Notes under the pieces: model-generated
Seen by the model: only the letters and a program-made list of their open reading frames with translations
Databases searched by the model: none
What the model was told of the DNA's origin: nothing
Program-made: the position numbers and the translations under genes
Origin: Siphonodentalium dalli
Lineage: Eukaryota; Mollusca; Scaphopoda; Gadilida; Siphonodentaliidae
NCBI GenBank assembly: GCA_032622095.1
Contig: CP136068.1
Span: forward strand, 48,416,443 to 48,480,442
DNA length: 64,000 nt
Direction of reading: 5' to 3'
Shown: positions 1-15,200 of the stretch, piece by piece
Layout of the letters: every line of letters begins with the position of its first letter
Position numbering within the stretch: the stretch's first letter is position 1

Positions 1-3000
1 TGTATTCTGATCATAACAATAGATATAACAGAAACATATTGCAAAAGTCTATATAAATTGCTGCATGGATGCACATGTGGATATAATATAGTTGTATATA
101 GCAATAGTGTCTTGGTCTGTATATCATTATCTTTATCTGATAGACGTATAGCATTATTGTTATTGTGTCCCGCGTTATTGGTTTTGTGTTCAGACATTGG
201 ATATGTATTTTGACTGGCTATATAGGAATTAAGCCCCAAGAGTACTCAGATTGTAATACTTGTAGCGCATTTCGTATGAATAATGATAATTTTGGATAAG
301 TGTGGCTAATTTCAATATATTTGGCCTCTACAAGAAATATGATTTAAGATACTTTTCTCATAGTTATTTAAGTTCACTGCAGCGTAAAATTATTCTGTAC
401 TCGTCACCAATCTCGGAACTGCATAACGTGCATACTCGTCCAGTTAGTTAAATGTTGTTCCATGAACCTTAATCTATAGGAAGCTTGTGGATTCTAGTTC
501 GGAATTTGATGAGGCTGTGGGCTACCCGGTTATCGTTAGTGCTATATATGTTTACGGTTCGAACTTGTTTTAATAATTCTATAAAACGAGAATTTCCTAG
601 ATTTATCAATGGAGGTCCACCACTCTTGAATGAATAAATCACGCATCTTCTGGTTTGCGGAGCGCGTTAGGGGCTGGATAGTAGTCACCCTTTGGTTGGT
701 CCAAACATTGTACAAACAAGTTGTACGTGCAATTATTAAGAATAGACATTTTCTCGATGATTGTCAACAAACTTATAAATATAAATATATGACTCAAATA
801 ATACATATGGCAGAGTAGTGTCGTGCGTTAGGGGTGGAGCGCTAGAACCACCAGAAATTATGTAATCGTGTTGGTTCCGAACTATCCTCTAAATTACGCA
901 TTCGAATTGTACGATTGGTCTAATGGTGCGGGTGGCAGATGCCAAATGACGACATTTGAGTTATGGCTTGGTATAGGCACCAAATTTGATAAAACACGAA
1001 ATTAATAATAGAACCCGTATAAAATGCTTGATTACTGTTTAAAGACACAGAGCGTCCAGTTAGTGAATCAATTTTATGAGTGAGTACTCAGGCATTACCA
1101 TTTATGGAAGAATGTGAAATTCATCTCATGTTTACGAGAATACAAACGTGTTTATTATACCATTTCAAAATATATAAGTATGACATCTGAAAATATGATC
1201 AATAGTGAATATCTACTCCTTAGCTCCATCGGGATAAACGATACTTGCAATAAATCAATCCGACAACGTGAGTCACTGCAACTACTGCAATATCCTATAT
1301 GAATACATGATACATAAGTGATGCCTATGCGCATATATGATTACACTTTATGATAAACTACTTTATACAAGAGAGTAGTCTATTCTCATCAAATGGACAC
1401 GCCACGTTAACCTGGAAAACGCCGGGTAACCATGATATGTAGCATAAGTATATGCCGTTATATATAACATGGACACATGCACTCCGAAAACTAAAACAAA
1501 AGCTCTGGCGCAAAAAAAGGTACCAAGTATCAACAGGTTAACAGATCTATATGGTAGTAACAACAATACGCGGAATGTATTGATGTTGTTAAATCCGGAC
1601 CGACTAACAGCCACGTTGAATTATGCATATGGCTTTTAACGGCAAGCCAGAGTCATTCTTGGGTTGACATGAAATGTCAACTGCGGCGTCAATGGTGTTT
1701 TCGAAAGTTTTCTAAAGTATCTAAGACTCTTGTGGCCAGTTGTAAATATCGATTTTATACATAAGGTCTCGTCACAAATACCTTGAATGTCATTTACAGA
1801 TCGAGTTATTCGATCCACATAAAGTAATTGGTATCTTCCAGTGCACGACAACGTGTTGCTGTCAATCGATCATTTAGAAATGCGTTCATCTCTGTATAAT
1901 AAAATGTCATATCTCTTGTGCTGACAAAAGACCGGTGGGATTCAATTTAATATTCAGGAGGATATAATTATACCATAGCTGCGTCCTTTTCACCCATGGT
2001 CGGTATGGTGCATGGAGTGCAATCCTGCTATTAGTTATATGTGGCAAATATCGGCGATCGTCTGTTATGTTTAGGAAACTGTTTTAAGATAAAACATACG
2101 ATAGTGGTTTTGCTTTTGGTGGCTGTTTTTCGCATGAAATGTCATATGGATGATAGCGAACACATTCTGTGCCAATGCTGGGCCACTAATTGGGATGACT
2201 ACCAAATATTTAAATTAGTTGACATCACAGTTCATTTTGCATCTATAAAACCATTGTTGTGGTTTCTAACCAGTTGTATGAAGCCAGACTAACATTTCAT
2301 TCACGCTTTAGTTAATGCGAGGCCATGCAGTGATCATGAATTACTATTTCAATGTTTGACGTTTCGGGGAAAACATATCATAAACGTCGCGAGATAGAAC
2401 AGTATGTATAACAATTGAAATGGACCTTTGAACTTATCATGTTGACAAGCTTTCAGGTGTCTGATGTTATTTAAAGCAACACAAAACGCACAATATAATG
2501 CGCGTGCGTGCGATGTGCTGATGAGCAAGAAATCAACAAAATGGTACAATCGTTATCATACTGATGTGTTATAATATGACTCCTATTTTGTGCCAATTAT
2601 TTGCCTGTAATCGGAAGATATATATTTGGACTTGCAATTTGCCGTAATCTATCACATCAGTGGAACTTCAATGTGCACGACAATGCTCCTGCAATGTGCC
2701 GTACACCAGACAATTATATTATTCGGCAATAATTTTTATAATCAGCAGAAAAACTTATATTTGGTGCATTGTAAAAAAGTATGGATATATCACATGCCGC
2801 GTGTACGGTGTATAGCAACATTAAACAACTCAATCGTTTTAAGTATAAGATATTCGGTATTTAATAGACCAAGTTACAGACGGTCCGTGGAATTTCACAT
2901 AATAATCATGATTTCTCAGGACGAACTTTGTACCAGGATTTATAGATAATATAGATGATAGAAGTATAGTACAATTGTGATTTTTTTTCGAGTAATTTGA

Positions 3001-3487
3001 TGTTGCCAACTTGTCTTCGTACTTAGATATAATCAACTTTATGTGAAAAATATCGAAATTTAATGTAAACAAACGCAATTCCTGCACAGTTTTCGGTGTT
3101 TGAGACACCAGATGGATGAAGACGGGAGTAAGTTCAGACTGAGAGCACAGTGTTTGGCATGAGTATAATGTATGTGACTTCAAAACAACAAAAGATATTC
3201 GACTGAATTATATCATATGCCGTTCTGGGTTGAGGTATAATACAAAAGTGTGTAACGATGTGCATAGCGGCCTTCTTCTTGAATCCGTAATATACCGGTT
3301 AAAATGGTCATATGAATTCCGAGTAACTGTTAACATAGTATGAATACCCCACTTGTGAGGGTGTCATGATTATTCCATAGAAAGCTGTACATATAGTTAG
3401 CAGTTGATAAATGTCTAATAAAATTGGGGTGCAATGATTCCCCAATGAACGCCTCAATTCTGTTTCCATTTTATTTTATTACACGCA
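1..3487. other. Non-coding flank left of the satellite
   Basis: No coding exon, RNA gene or mobile element is recognised here. Open frames are all under 115 codons, overlap on both strands and show no domain-like composition. The sequence is AT-rich. An AATAAA lies at 3418-3423, followed by a short inverted pair ATTGGGG/CCCCAAT at 3424-3447, but no gene upstream justifies calling a polyadenylation site. The last part runs directly into degenerate satellite sequence. Confidence 0.6.
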
Positions 3488-3542
3488 TTGAGCATGCCGG
3501 AAACTGCCACTCGACTGTTTTCGCAAACTTTGTCTGTTTTGG

Positions 3543-3622
3543 CGCGCGACAAAACTTCCGACATTATCGCATGTTTTGACACGTGCCGAAAAGCGACAGA
3601 AGCGACACAACATGCGACATTA
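3543..3622. repeat. Degenerate left edge of the 27-bp satellite
   Basis: Just before the first clean unit the sequence holds recognisable but diverged pieces of the unit, such as CCGACATTATCGCATGT near 3559 and GCGACATTATCTCACGTG near 3614. They have changed spacing and extra GCGACA words. This resembles the decayed border of a tandem array, where unequal exchange no longer homogenises copies. The right end has no comparable zone of decay. Confidence 0.6.
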
Positions 3623-4250
3623 TCTCACGTGTTGTCGCATTCAACAATATCTCATGTGTTGCCGCATTCGATATTATCTCACGTGTTGCCGCATTCGATA
3701 TTATCTCATGTGTTGCCGCATTCAACAATATCTCACGTGTTGCCGCATTCGATATTATCTCATGTGTTGCCGCATTCAACAATATCTCACGTGTTGCCGC
3801 ATTCGATATTATCTCATGTGTTGCCACATTCGATATTATCTCATGTGTTGCCGCATTCGATATTATCTCATGTGTTGCCGCATTCGATATTATCTCATGT
3901 GTTGCCACATTCGATATTATCTCATGTGTTGCCGCATTCGATATTATCTCATGTGTTGCCGCATTCGATATTATCTCATGTGTTGCCGCGTTCAACAATA
4001 TCTCACGTGTTGCCGCATTCGATATTATCTCACGTGTTGCCGCATTCGATATTATCTCATGTGTTGCCGCATTCAACAATATCTCACGTGTTGCCGCATT
4101 CGATATTATCTCACGTGTTGCCGCATTCGATATTATCTCATGTGTTGCCGCATTCAACAATATCTCACGTGTTGCCGCATTCGATATTATCTCATGTGTT
4201 GCCGCATTCAACAATATCTCACGTGTTGCCGCATTCGATATTATCTCATG

Positions 4251-4493
4251 TGTTGCCACATTCGATATTATCTCATGTGTTGCCGCATTCGATATTATCT
4301 CATGTGTTGCCGCATTCGATATTATCTCATGTGTTGCCACATTCGATATTATCTCATGTGTTGCCGCATTCGATATTATCTCATGTGTTGCCGCATTCGA
4401 TATTATCTCATGTGTTGCCACATTCGATATTATCTCATGTGTTGCCGCATTCGATATTATCTCATGTGTTGCCGCATTCGATATTATCTCATG
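4251..4493. repeat. 81-bp trimeric sub-array inside the satellite
   Basis: The rare CCAC state (unit position 15 = A) recurs at 4251, 4332 and 4413, exactly 81 bp apart, each followed by two CCGC units. The same CCAC spacing is seen at 3821 and 3902. This is a local three-unit higher-order repeat. Elsewhere CCAC occurs only near 6417 and 6874. Confidence 0.85.
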
Positions 4494-7087
4494 TGTTGTC
4501 GCATTCGACATTATCTCACGTGTTGCCGCATTCGATATTATCTCATGTGTTGTCGCATTCAACAATATCTCATGTGTTGTCGCATTCGATATTATCTCAT
4601 GTGTTGTCGCATTCGATATTATCTCATGTGTTGTCGCATTCGATATTATCTCATGTGTTGTCGCATTCGATATTATCTCATGTGTTGCCGCATTCGATAT
4701 TATCTCATGTGTTGTCGCATTCGACATTATCTCATGTGTTGTCGCATTCGATATTATCTCATGTGTTGTCGCATTCGATATTATCTCATGTGTTGTCGCA
4801 TTCGATATTATCTCATGTGTTGTCGCATTCGACATTATCTCATGTGTTGTCGCATTCAACATTATCTCATGTGTTGTCGCATTCAATATTATCTCATGTG
4901 TTGTCGCATTCGACATTATCTCATGTGTTGTCGCATTCAACATTATCTCATGTGTTGTCGCATTCAATATTATCTCATGTGTTGTCGCATTCGACATTAT
5001 CTCATGTGTTGTCGCATTCGACATTATCTCATGTGTTGTCGCATTCAATATTATCTCATGTGTTGTCGCATTCGATATTATCTCATGTGTTGTCGCATTC
5101 AACATTATCTCATGTGTTGTCGCATTCAATATTATCTCATGTGTTGTCGCATTCGACATTATCTCACGTGTTGTCGCATTCGATATTATCTCATGTGTTG
5201 TCGCATTCGACATTATCTCATGTGTTGCCGCATTCGATATTATCTCATGTGTTGTCGCATTCGACATTATCTCACGTGTTGTCGCATTCGATATTATCTC
5301 ACGTGTTGTCGCATTCGATATTATCTCATGTGTTGTCGCATTCGACATTATCTCACGTGTTGTCGCATTCGATATTATCTCATGTGTTGTCGCATTCGAC
5401 ATTATCTCACGTGTTGTCGCATTCGATATTATCTCATGTGTTGTCGCATTCGACATTATCTCATGTGTTGCCGCATTCGATATTATCTCATGTGTTGCCG
5501 CATTCGATATTATCTCATGTGTTGTCGCATTCGATATTATCTCATGTGTTGTCGCATTCAACATTATCTCATGTGTTGCCGCATTCGATATTATCTCATG
5601 TGTTGTCGCATTCGATATTATCTCACGTGTTGTCGCATTCGACATTATCTCATGTGTTGCCGCATTCGATATTATCTCATGTGTTGCCGCATTCAATATT
5701 ATCTCATGTGTTGTCGCATTCGATATTATCTCATGTGTTGTCGCATTCGATATTATCTCATGTGTTGCCGCATTCGATATTATCTCATGTGTTGTCGCAT
5801 TCGATATTATCTCATGTGTTGTCGCATTCAACATTATCTCACGTGTTGCCGCATTCGATATTATCTCATGTGTTGCCGCATTCGATATTATCTCATGTGT
5901 TGCCGCATTCGATATTATCTCATGTGTTGTCGCATTCGATATTATCTCATGTGTTGTCGCATTCGACATTATCTCATGTGTTGTCGCATTCGACATTATC
6001 TCATGTGTTGTCGCATTCGATATTATCTCATGTGTTGTCGCATTCGATATTATCTCATGTGTTGTCGCATTCGATATTATCTCATGTGTTGCCGCATTCG
6101 ATATTATCTCATGTGTTGTCGCATTCGATATTATCTCATGTGTTGCCGCATTCGATATTATCTCATGTGTTGTCGCATTCGATATTATCTCATGTGTTGT
6201 CGCATTCGACATTATCTCATGTGTTGTCGCATTCGATATTATCTCATGTGTTGTCGCATTCGATATTATCTCACGTGTTGTCGCATTCGACATTATCTCA
6301 TGTGTTGTCGCATTCGATATTATCTCATGTGTTGCCGCATTCGATATTATCTCATGTGTTGCCGCATTCGATATTATCTCATGTGTTGCCGCATTCGATA
6401 TTATCTCATGTGTTGCCACATTCGATATTATCTCATGTGTTGCCGCATTCGATATTATCTCATGTGTTGCCGCATTCGATATTATCTCATGTGTTGTCGC
6501 ATTCGACATTATCTCACGTGTTGCCGCATTCGATATTATCTCATGTGTTGTCGCATTCGATATTATCTCATGTGTTGTCGCATTCAACATTATCTCACGT
6601 GTTGTCGCATTCAACAATATCTCATGTGTTGCCGCATTCAACATTATCTCACGTGTTGTCGCATTCAACATTATCTCACGTGTTGTCGCATTCAACAATA
6701 TCTCATGTGTTGCCGCATTCAACATTATCTCATGTGTTGTCGCATTCAACATTATCTCACGTGTTGTCGCATTCGACATTATCTCATGTGTTGCCGCATT
6801 CGATATTATCTCATGTGTTGTCGCATTCGACATTATCTCACGTGTTGTCGCATTCGACATTATCTCATGTGTTGCCACATTCGATATTATCTCATGTGTT
6901 GTCGCATTCAACAATATCTCATGTGTTGTCGCATTCGACATTATCTCACGTGTTGTCGCATTCAACAATATCTCACGTGTTGCCGCATTCGATATTATCT
7001 CATGTGTTGTCGCATTCGATATTATCTCATGTGTTGCCGCATTCGATATTATCTCATGTGTTGTCGCATTCGACATTATCTCATGTG

Positions 7088-7858
7088 TTGCCGCATTCAA
7101 TATTATCTCATGTGTTGTCGCATTCGATATTATCTCACGTGTTGTCGCATTCGATATTATCTCATGTGTTGTCGCATTCGACATTATCTCATGTGTTGTC
7201 GCATTCAACAATATCTCATGTGTTGCCGCATTCAATATTATCTCATGTGTTGTCGCATTCGATATTATCTCACGTGTTGTCGCATTCGATATTATCTCAC
7301 GTGTTGTCGCATTCGATATTATCTCATGTGTTGCCGCATTCAATATTATCTCACGTGTTGTCGCATTCGATATTATCTCACGTGTTGTCGCATTCGATAT
7401 TATCTCATGTGTTGTCGCATTCGATATTATCTCACGTGTTGTCGCATTCGATATTATCTCATGTGTTGTCGCATTCGATATTATCTCATGTGTTGTCGCA
7501 TTCAACATTATCTCATGTGTTGTCGCATTCAACATTATCTCATGTGTTGTCGCATTCGACATTATCTCATGTGTTGTCGCATTCGACATTATCTCATGTG
7601 TTGCCGCATTCAATATTATCTCATGTGTTGTCGCATTCGATATTATCTCACGTGTTGTCGCATTCGATATTATCTCATGTGTTGTCGCATTCGACATTAT
7701 CTCATGTGTTGTCGCATTCAACAATATCTCATGTGTTGCCGCATTCAATATTATCTCATGTGTTGTCGCATTCGATATTATCTCACGTGTTGTCGCATTC
7801 GATATTATCTCACGTGTTGTCGCATTCGATATTATCTCATGTGTTGCCGCATTCAATA
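7088..7858. repeat. 513-bp higher-order duplication in the satellite
   Basis: The ordered pattern of unit variants from 7088 to about 7345 is repeated base for base from 7601 to about 7858. The offset is 513 bp, or 19 units. The block includes an AACAAT unit followed by a GCC/TTCAA unit and a run of CACGTG units, so chance agreement is unlikely. Confidence 0.85.
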
Positions 7859-8227
7859 TTATCTCATGTGTTGTCGCATTCGATATTATCTCATGTGTTG
7901 TCGCATTCGACATTATCTCATGTGTTGTCGCATTCAACAATATCTCATGTGTTGTCGCATTCGACATTATCTCATGTGTTGCCGCATTCGATATTATCTC
8001 ATGTGTTGCCGCATTCGATATTATCTCACGTGTTGTCGCATTCGATATTATCTCACGTGTTGTCGCATTCGATATTATCTCATGTGTTGTCGCATTCGAT
8101 ATTATCTCACGTGTTGTCGCATTCGACATTATCTCATGTGTTGCCGCATTCGACATTATCTCATGTGTTGTCGCATTCGATATTATCTCATGTGTTGTCG
8201 CATTCGATATTATCTCATGTGTTGTCG

Positions 8228-9276
8228 CATTCGACATTATCTCATGTGTTGTCGCATTCGATATTATCTCATGTGTTGCCGCATTCAATATTATCTCATG
8301 TGTTGTCGCATTCGATATTATCTCATGTGTTGCCGCATTCGATATTATCTCATGTGTTGTCGCATTCGACATTATCTCATGTGTTGTCGCATTCGATATT
8401 ATCTCATGTGTTGTCGCATTCAACATTATCTCATGTGTTGTCGCATTCGACATTATCTCATGTGTTGTCGCATTCGATATTATCTCATGTGTTGTCGCAT
8501 TCGATATTATCTCATGTGTTGTCGCATTCGATATTATCTCATGTGTTGTCGCATTCAACATTATCTCATGTGTTGTCGCATTCGACATTATCTCATGTGT
8601 TGTCGCATTCGATATTATCTCATGTGTTGTCGCATTCAACATTATCTCATGTGTTGTCGCATTCGACATTATCTCATGTGTTGTCGCATTCGATATTATC
8701 TCATGTGTTGTCGCATTCGATATTATCTCATGTGTTGTCGCATTCGATATTATCTCATGTGTTGTCGCATTCGATATTATCTCATGTGTTGTCGCATTCA
8801 ACATTATCTCATGTGTTGTCGCATTCAACATTATCTCATGTGTTGTCGCATTCGACATTATCTCATGTGTTGTCGCATTCGATATTATCTCATGTGTTGC
8901 CGCATTCAATATTATCTCATGTGTTGTCGCATTCGATATTATCTCATGTGTTGCCGCATTCGATATTATCTCATGTGTTGTCGCATTCGACATTATCTCA
9001 TGTGTTGTCGCATTCGATATTATCTCATGTGTTGTCGCATTCAACATTATCTCATGTGTTGTCGCATTCGACATTATCTCATGTGTTGTCGCATTCGATA
9101 TTATCTCATGTGTTGTCGCATTCGATATTATCTCATGTGTTGTCGCATTCGATATTATCTCATGTGTTGTCGCATTCAACATTATCTCATGTGTTGTCGC
9201 ATTCGACATTATCTCATGTGTTGTCGCATTCGATATTATCTCATGTGTTGTCGCATTCAACATTATCTCATGTGTT
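8228..9276. repeat. 621-bp higher-order duplication in the satellite
   Basis: About sixteen consecutive units from 8228 match in variant order those from 8849, an offset of 621 bp or 23 units. The match ends near 8655 and 9276, where one copy has GAC and the other GAT at unit position 23. Confidence 0.8.
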
Positions 9277-12200
9277 GTCGCATTCGATATTATCTCATGT
9301 GTTGTCGCATTCGACATTATCTCACGTGTTGCCGCATTCGATATTATCTCATGTGTTGTCGCATTCGACATTATCTCATGTGTTGCCGCATTCAATATTA
9401 TCTCATGTGTTGTCGCATTCGACATTATCTCATGTGTTGCCGCATTCGATATTATCTCATGTGTTGTCGCATTCGACATTATCTCATGTGTTGTCGCATT
9501 CGATATTATCTCATGTGTTGTCGCATTCGACATTATCTCACGTGTTGCCGCATTCGATATTATCTCACGTGTTGTCGCATTCGATATTATCTCACGTGTT
9601 GTCGCATTCAACATTATCTCATGTGTTGTCGCATTCGATATTATCTCATGTGTTGCCGCATTCGATATTATCTCATGTGTTGTCGCATTCGACATTATCT
9701 CATGTGTTGTCGCATTCGACATTATCTCATGTGTTGTCGCATTCGATATTATCTCACGTGTTGTCGCATTCGATATTATCTCACGTGTTGTCGCATTCGA
9801 TATTATCTCATGTGTTGTCGCATTCGATATTATCTCACGTGTTGTCGCATTCGATATTATCTCACGTGTTGTCGCATTCAACATTATCTCATGTGTTGTC
9901 GCATTCGATATTATCTCACGTGTTGTCGCATTCGATATTATCTCATGTGTTGTCGCATTCGACATTATCTCACGTGTTGTCGCATTCGATATTATCTCAC
10001 GTGTTGTCGCATTCGATATTATCTCACGTGTTGTCGCATTCAACATTATCTCATGTGTTGTCGCATTCGATATTATCTCACGTGTTGTCGCATTCGATAT
10101 TATCTCACGTGTTGTCGCATTCAACATTATCTCATGTGTTGTCGCATTCGATATTATCTCATGTGTTGTCGCATTCGACATTATCTCATGTGTTGTCGCA
10201 TTCGATATTATCTCATGTGTTGTCGCATTCAACATTATCTCATGTGTTGTCGCATTCGATATTATCTCACGTGTTGTCGCATTCAACATTATCTCATGTG
10301 TTGTCGCATTCGACATTATCTCATGTGTTGTCGCATTCAACATTATCTCATGTGTTGTCGCATTCAATATTATCTCATGTGTTGTCGCATTCAACATTAT
10401 CTCATGTGTTGTCGCATTCGACATTATCTCATGTGTTGTCGCATTCGATATTATCTCATGTGTTGCCGCATTCGATATTATCTCATGTGTTGTCGCATTC
10501 GACATTATCTCATGTGTTGTCGCATTCGACATTATCTCATGTGTTGTCGCATTCGATATTATCTCACGTGTTGTCGCATTCGATATTATCTCATGTGTTG
10601 TCGCATTCAACATTATCTCATGTGTTGTCGCATTCGACATTATCTCACGTGTTGTCGCATTCGATATTATCTCATGTGTTGCCGCATTCGACATTATCTC
10701 ATGTGTTGTCGCATTCGACATTATCTCATGTGTTGTCGCATTCGACATTATCTCATGTGTTGTCGCATTCGACATTATCTCATGTGTTGTCGCATTCAAC
10801 ATTATCTCACGTGTTGTCGCATTCGACATTATCTCATGTGTTGTCGCATTCGACATTATCTCATGTGTTGTCGCATTCGATATTATCTCATGTGTTGTCG
10901 CATTCGACATTATCTCATGTGTTGTCGCATTCGATATTATCTCATGTGTTGTCGCATTCGACATTATCTCATGTGTTGTCGCATTCGACATTATCTCACG
11001 TGTTGTCGCATTCGATATTATCTCATGTGTTGTCGCATTCGATATTATCTCACGTGTTGTCGCATTCGATATTATCTCATGTGTTGCCGCATTCGATATT
11101 ATCTCATGTGTTGTCGCATTCGATATTATCTCATGTGTTGTCGCATTCAACATTATCTCATGTGTTGTCGCATTCGACATTATCTCATGTGTTGTCGCAT
11201 TCGATATTATCTCATGTGTTGTCGCATTCGATATTATCTCATGTGTTGTCGCATTCAACATTATCTCATGTGTTGTCGCATTCGACATTATCTCATGTGT
11301 TGTCGCATTCGACATTATCTCATGTGTTGTCGCATTCGATATTATCTCATGTGTTGTCGCATTCGACATTATCTCATGTGTTGTCGCATTCGATATTATC
11401 TCATGTGTTGTCGCATTCGACATTATCTCATGTGTTGTCGCATTCGACATTATCTCATGTGTTGTCGCATTCGATATTATCTCATGTGTTGTCGCATTCA
11501 ACATTATCTCATGTGTTGTCGCATTCGATATTATCTCATGTGTTGTCGCATTCAACATTATCTCATGTGTTGCCGCATTCAATATTATCTCATGTGTTGT
11601 CGCATTCAACAATATCTCATGTGTTGTCGCATTCGATATTATCTCATGTGTTGTCGCATTCAACATTATCTCATGTGTTGTCGCATTCGACATTATCTCA
11701 TGTGTTGTCGCATTCGACATTATCTCATGTGTTGCCGCATTCAATATTATCTCATGTGTTGCCGCATTCGATATTATCTCATGTGTTGTCGCATTCGACA
11801 TTATCTCATGTGTTGTCGCATTCGACATTATCTCATGTGTTGTCGCATTCAACATTATCTCATGTGTTGTCGCATTCGACATTATCTCATGTGTTGTCGC
11901 ATTCGACATTATCTCATGTGTTGTCGCATTCGATATTATCTCATGTGTTGTCGCATTCGATATTATCTCATGTGTTGTCGCATTCGATATTATCTCATGT
12001 GTTGTCGCATTCAATATTATCTCATGTGTTGTCGCATTCGACATTATCTCATGTGTTGCCGCATTCAATATTATCTCATGTGTTGTCGCATTCGACATTA
12101 TCTCATGTGTTGTCGCATTCGACATTATCTCATGTGTTGTCGCATTCGACATTATCTCATGTGTTGCCGCATTCGATATTATCTCATGTGTTGTCGCATT

Positions 12201-15200
12201 CGACATTATCTCATGTGTTGCCGCATTCGACATTATCTCATGTGTTGTCGCATTCGACATTATCTCATGTGTTGCCGCATTCGACATTATCTCATGTGTT
12301 GTCGCATTCGATATTATCTCATGTGTTGTCGCATTCGACATTATCTCATGTGTTGTCGCATTCGACATTATCTCATGTGTTGCCGCATTCGACATTATCT
12401 CATGTGTTGTCGCATTCGATATTATCTCATGTGTTGTCGCATTCGATATTATCTCATGTGTTGTCGCATTCGACATTATCTCATGTGTTGTCGCATTCGA
12501 CATTATCTCATGTGTTGTCGCATTCGATATTATCTCATGTGTTGTCGCATTCGACATTATCTCATGTGTTGTCGCATTCGACATTATCTCATGTGTTGTC
12601 GCATTCGACATTATCTCATGTGTTGTCGCATTCGACATTATCTCATGTGTTGTCGCATTCGACATTATCTCATGTGTTGTCGCATTCGACATTATCTCAT
12701 GTGTTGTCGCATTCGACATTATCTCATGTGTTGCCGCATTCGACATTATCTCATGTGTTGTTGCATTCGACATTATCTCATGTGTTGTCGCATTCGACAT
12801 TATCTCATGTGTTGTCGCATTCGACATTATCTCATGTGTTGTCGCATTCGACATTATCTCATGTGTTGTCGCATTCGACATTATCTCATGTGTTGTCGCA
12901 TTCGATATTATCTCATGTGTTGTCGCATTCGATATTATCTCATGTGTTGTCGCATTCAACAATATCTCATGTGTTGTCGCATTCGATATTATCTCATGTG
13001 TTGCCGCATTCGACAATATCTCATGTGTTGTCGCATTCGACATTATCTCATGTGTTGTCGCATTCGACATTATCTCATGTGTTGTCGCATTCGATATTAT
13101 CTCATGTGTTGTCGCATTCGACATTATCTCACGTGTTGTCGCATTCGACATTATCTCATGTGTTGTCGCATTCGACATTATCTCATGTGTTGTCGCATTC
13201 GACATTATCTCATGTGTTGTCGCATTCGACATTATCTCATGTGTTGTCGCATTTGATATTATCTCATGTGTTGTCGCATTCGACATTATCTCACGTGTTG
13301 TCGCATTCGACATTATCTCATGTGTTGTCGCATTCGATATTATCTCACGTGTTGTCGCATTCGATATTATCTCATGTGTTGTCGCATTCAACATTATCTC
13401 ATGTGTTGCCGCATTCGATATTATCTCACGTGTTGTCGCATTCGACATTATCTCATGTGTTGTCGCATTCGACATTATCTCATGTGTTGTCGCATTCGAT
13501 ATTATCTCATGTGTTGTCGCATTCGATATTATCTCATGTGTTGCCGCATTCGACATTATCTCATGTGTTGTCGCATTCGACATTATCTCATGTGTTGTCG
13601 CATTCGATATTATCTCATGTGTTGTCGCATTCGATATTATCTCATGTGTTGTCGCATTCGACATTATCTCATGTGTTGTCGCATTCGATATTATCTCACG
13701 TGTTGTCGCATTCGATATTATCTCATGTGTTGCCGCATTCGATATTATCTCATGTGTTGTCGCATTCGACATTATCTCATGTGTTGTCGCATTCGACATT
13801 ATCTCATGTGTTGTCGCATTCGATATTATCTCATGTGTTGTCGCATTCGATATTATCTCATGTGTTGCCGCATTCGACATTATCTCATGTGTTGTCGCAT
13901 TCGACATTATCTCATGTGTTGTCGCATTCGATATTATCTCATGTGTTGTCGCATTCGATATTATCTCATGTGTTGCCGCATTCGACATTATCTCATGTGT
14001 TGTCGCATTCGACATTATCTCATGTGTTGTCGCATTCGACATTATCTCATGTGTTGTCGCATTCGATATTATCTCATGTGTTGCCGCATTCGATATTATC
14101 TCATGTGTTGTCGCATTCGACATTATCTCATGTGTTGTCGCATTCGACATTATCTCATGTGTTGTCGCATTCGACATTATCTCATGTGTTGTCGCATTCG
14201 ACATTATCTCATGTGTTGCCGCATTCGACATTATCTCATGTGTTGTCGCATTCGATATTATCTCATGTGTTGTCGCATTCGACATTATCTCATGTGTTGT
14301 CGCATTCGACATTATCTCATGTGTTGCCGCATTCGATATTATCTCATGTGTTGTCGCATTCGATATTATCTCATGTGTTGCCGCATTCGATATTATCTCA
14401 TGTGTTGTCGCATTCGACATTATCTCATGTGTTGCCGCATTCGATATTATCTCATGTGTTGCCGCATTCGATATTATCTCATGTGTTGTCGCATTCGACA
14501 TTATCTCATGTGTTGCCGCATTCGATATTATCTCATGTGTTGTCGCATTCGACATTATCTCATGTGTTGTCGCATTCGACATTATCTCATGTGTTGTCGC
14601 ATTCGACATTATCTCATGTGTTGTCGCATTCGACATTATCTCACGTGTTGTCGCATTCGATATTATCTCATGTGTTGTCGCATTCGATATTATCTCATGT
14701 GTTGTCGCATTCGATATTATCTCATGTGTTGCCGCATTCGACATTATCTCATGTGTTGTCGCATTCGATATTATCTCATGTGTTGTCGCATTCGATATTA
14801 TCTCATGTGTTGCCGCATTCGACATTATCTCATGTGTTGTCGCATTCGACATTATCTCATGTGTTGTCGCATTCGACATTATCTCATGTGTTGTCGCATT
14901 CGATATTATCTCATGTGTTGCCGCATTCGACATTATCTCATGTGTTGTCGCATTCGACATTATCTCATGTGTTGTCGCATTCGATATTATCTCATGTGTT
15001 GTCGCATTCGATATTATCTCATGTGTTGTCGCATTCGATATTATCTCATGTGTTGTCGCATTCGATATTATCTCACGTGTTGCCGCATTCGACATTATCT
15101 CACGTGTTGTCGCATTCGATATTATCTCATGTGTTGTCGCATTCAACAATATCTCATGTGTTGTCGCATTCGATATTATCTCATGTGTTGCCGCATTCGA

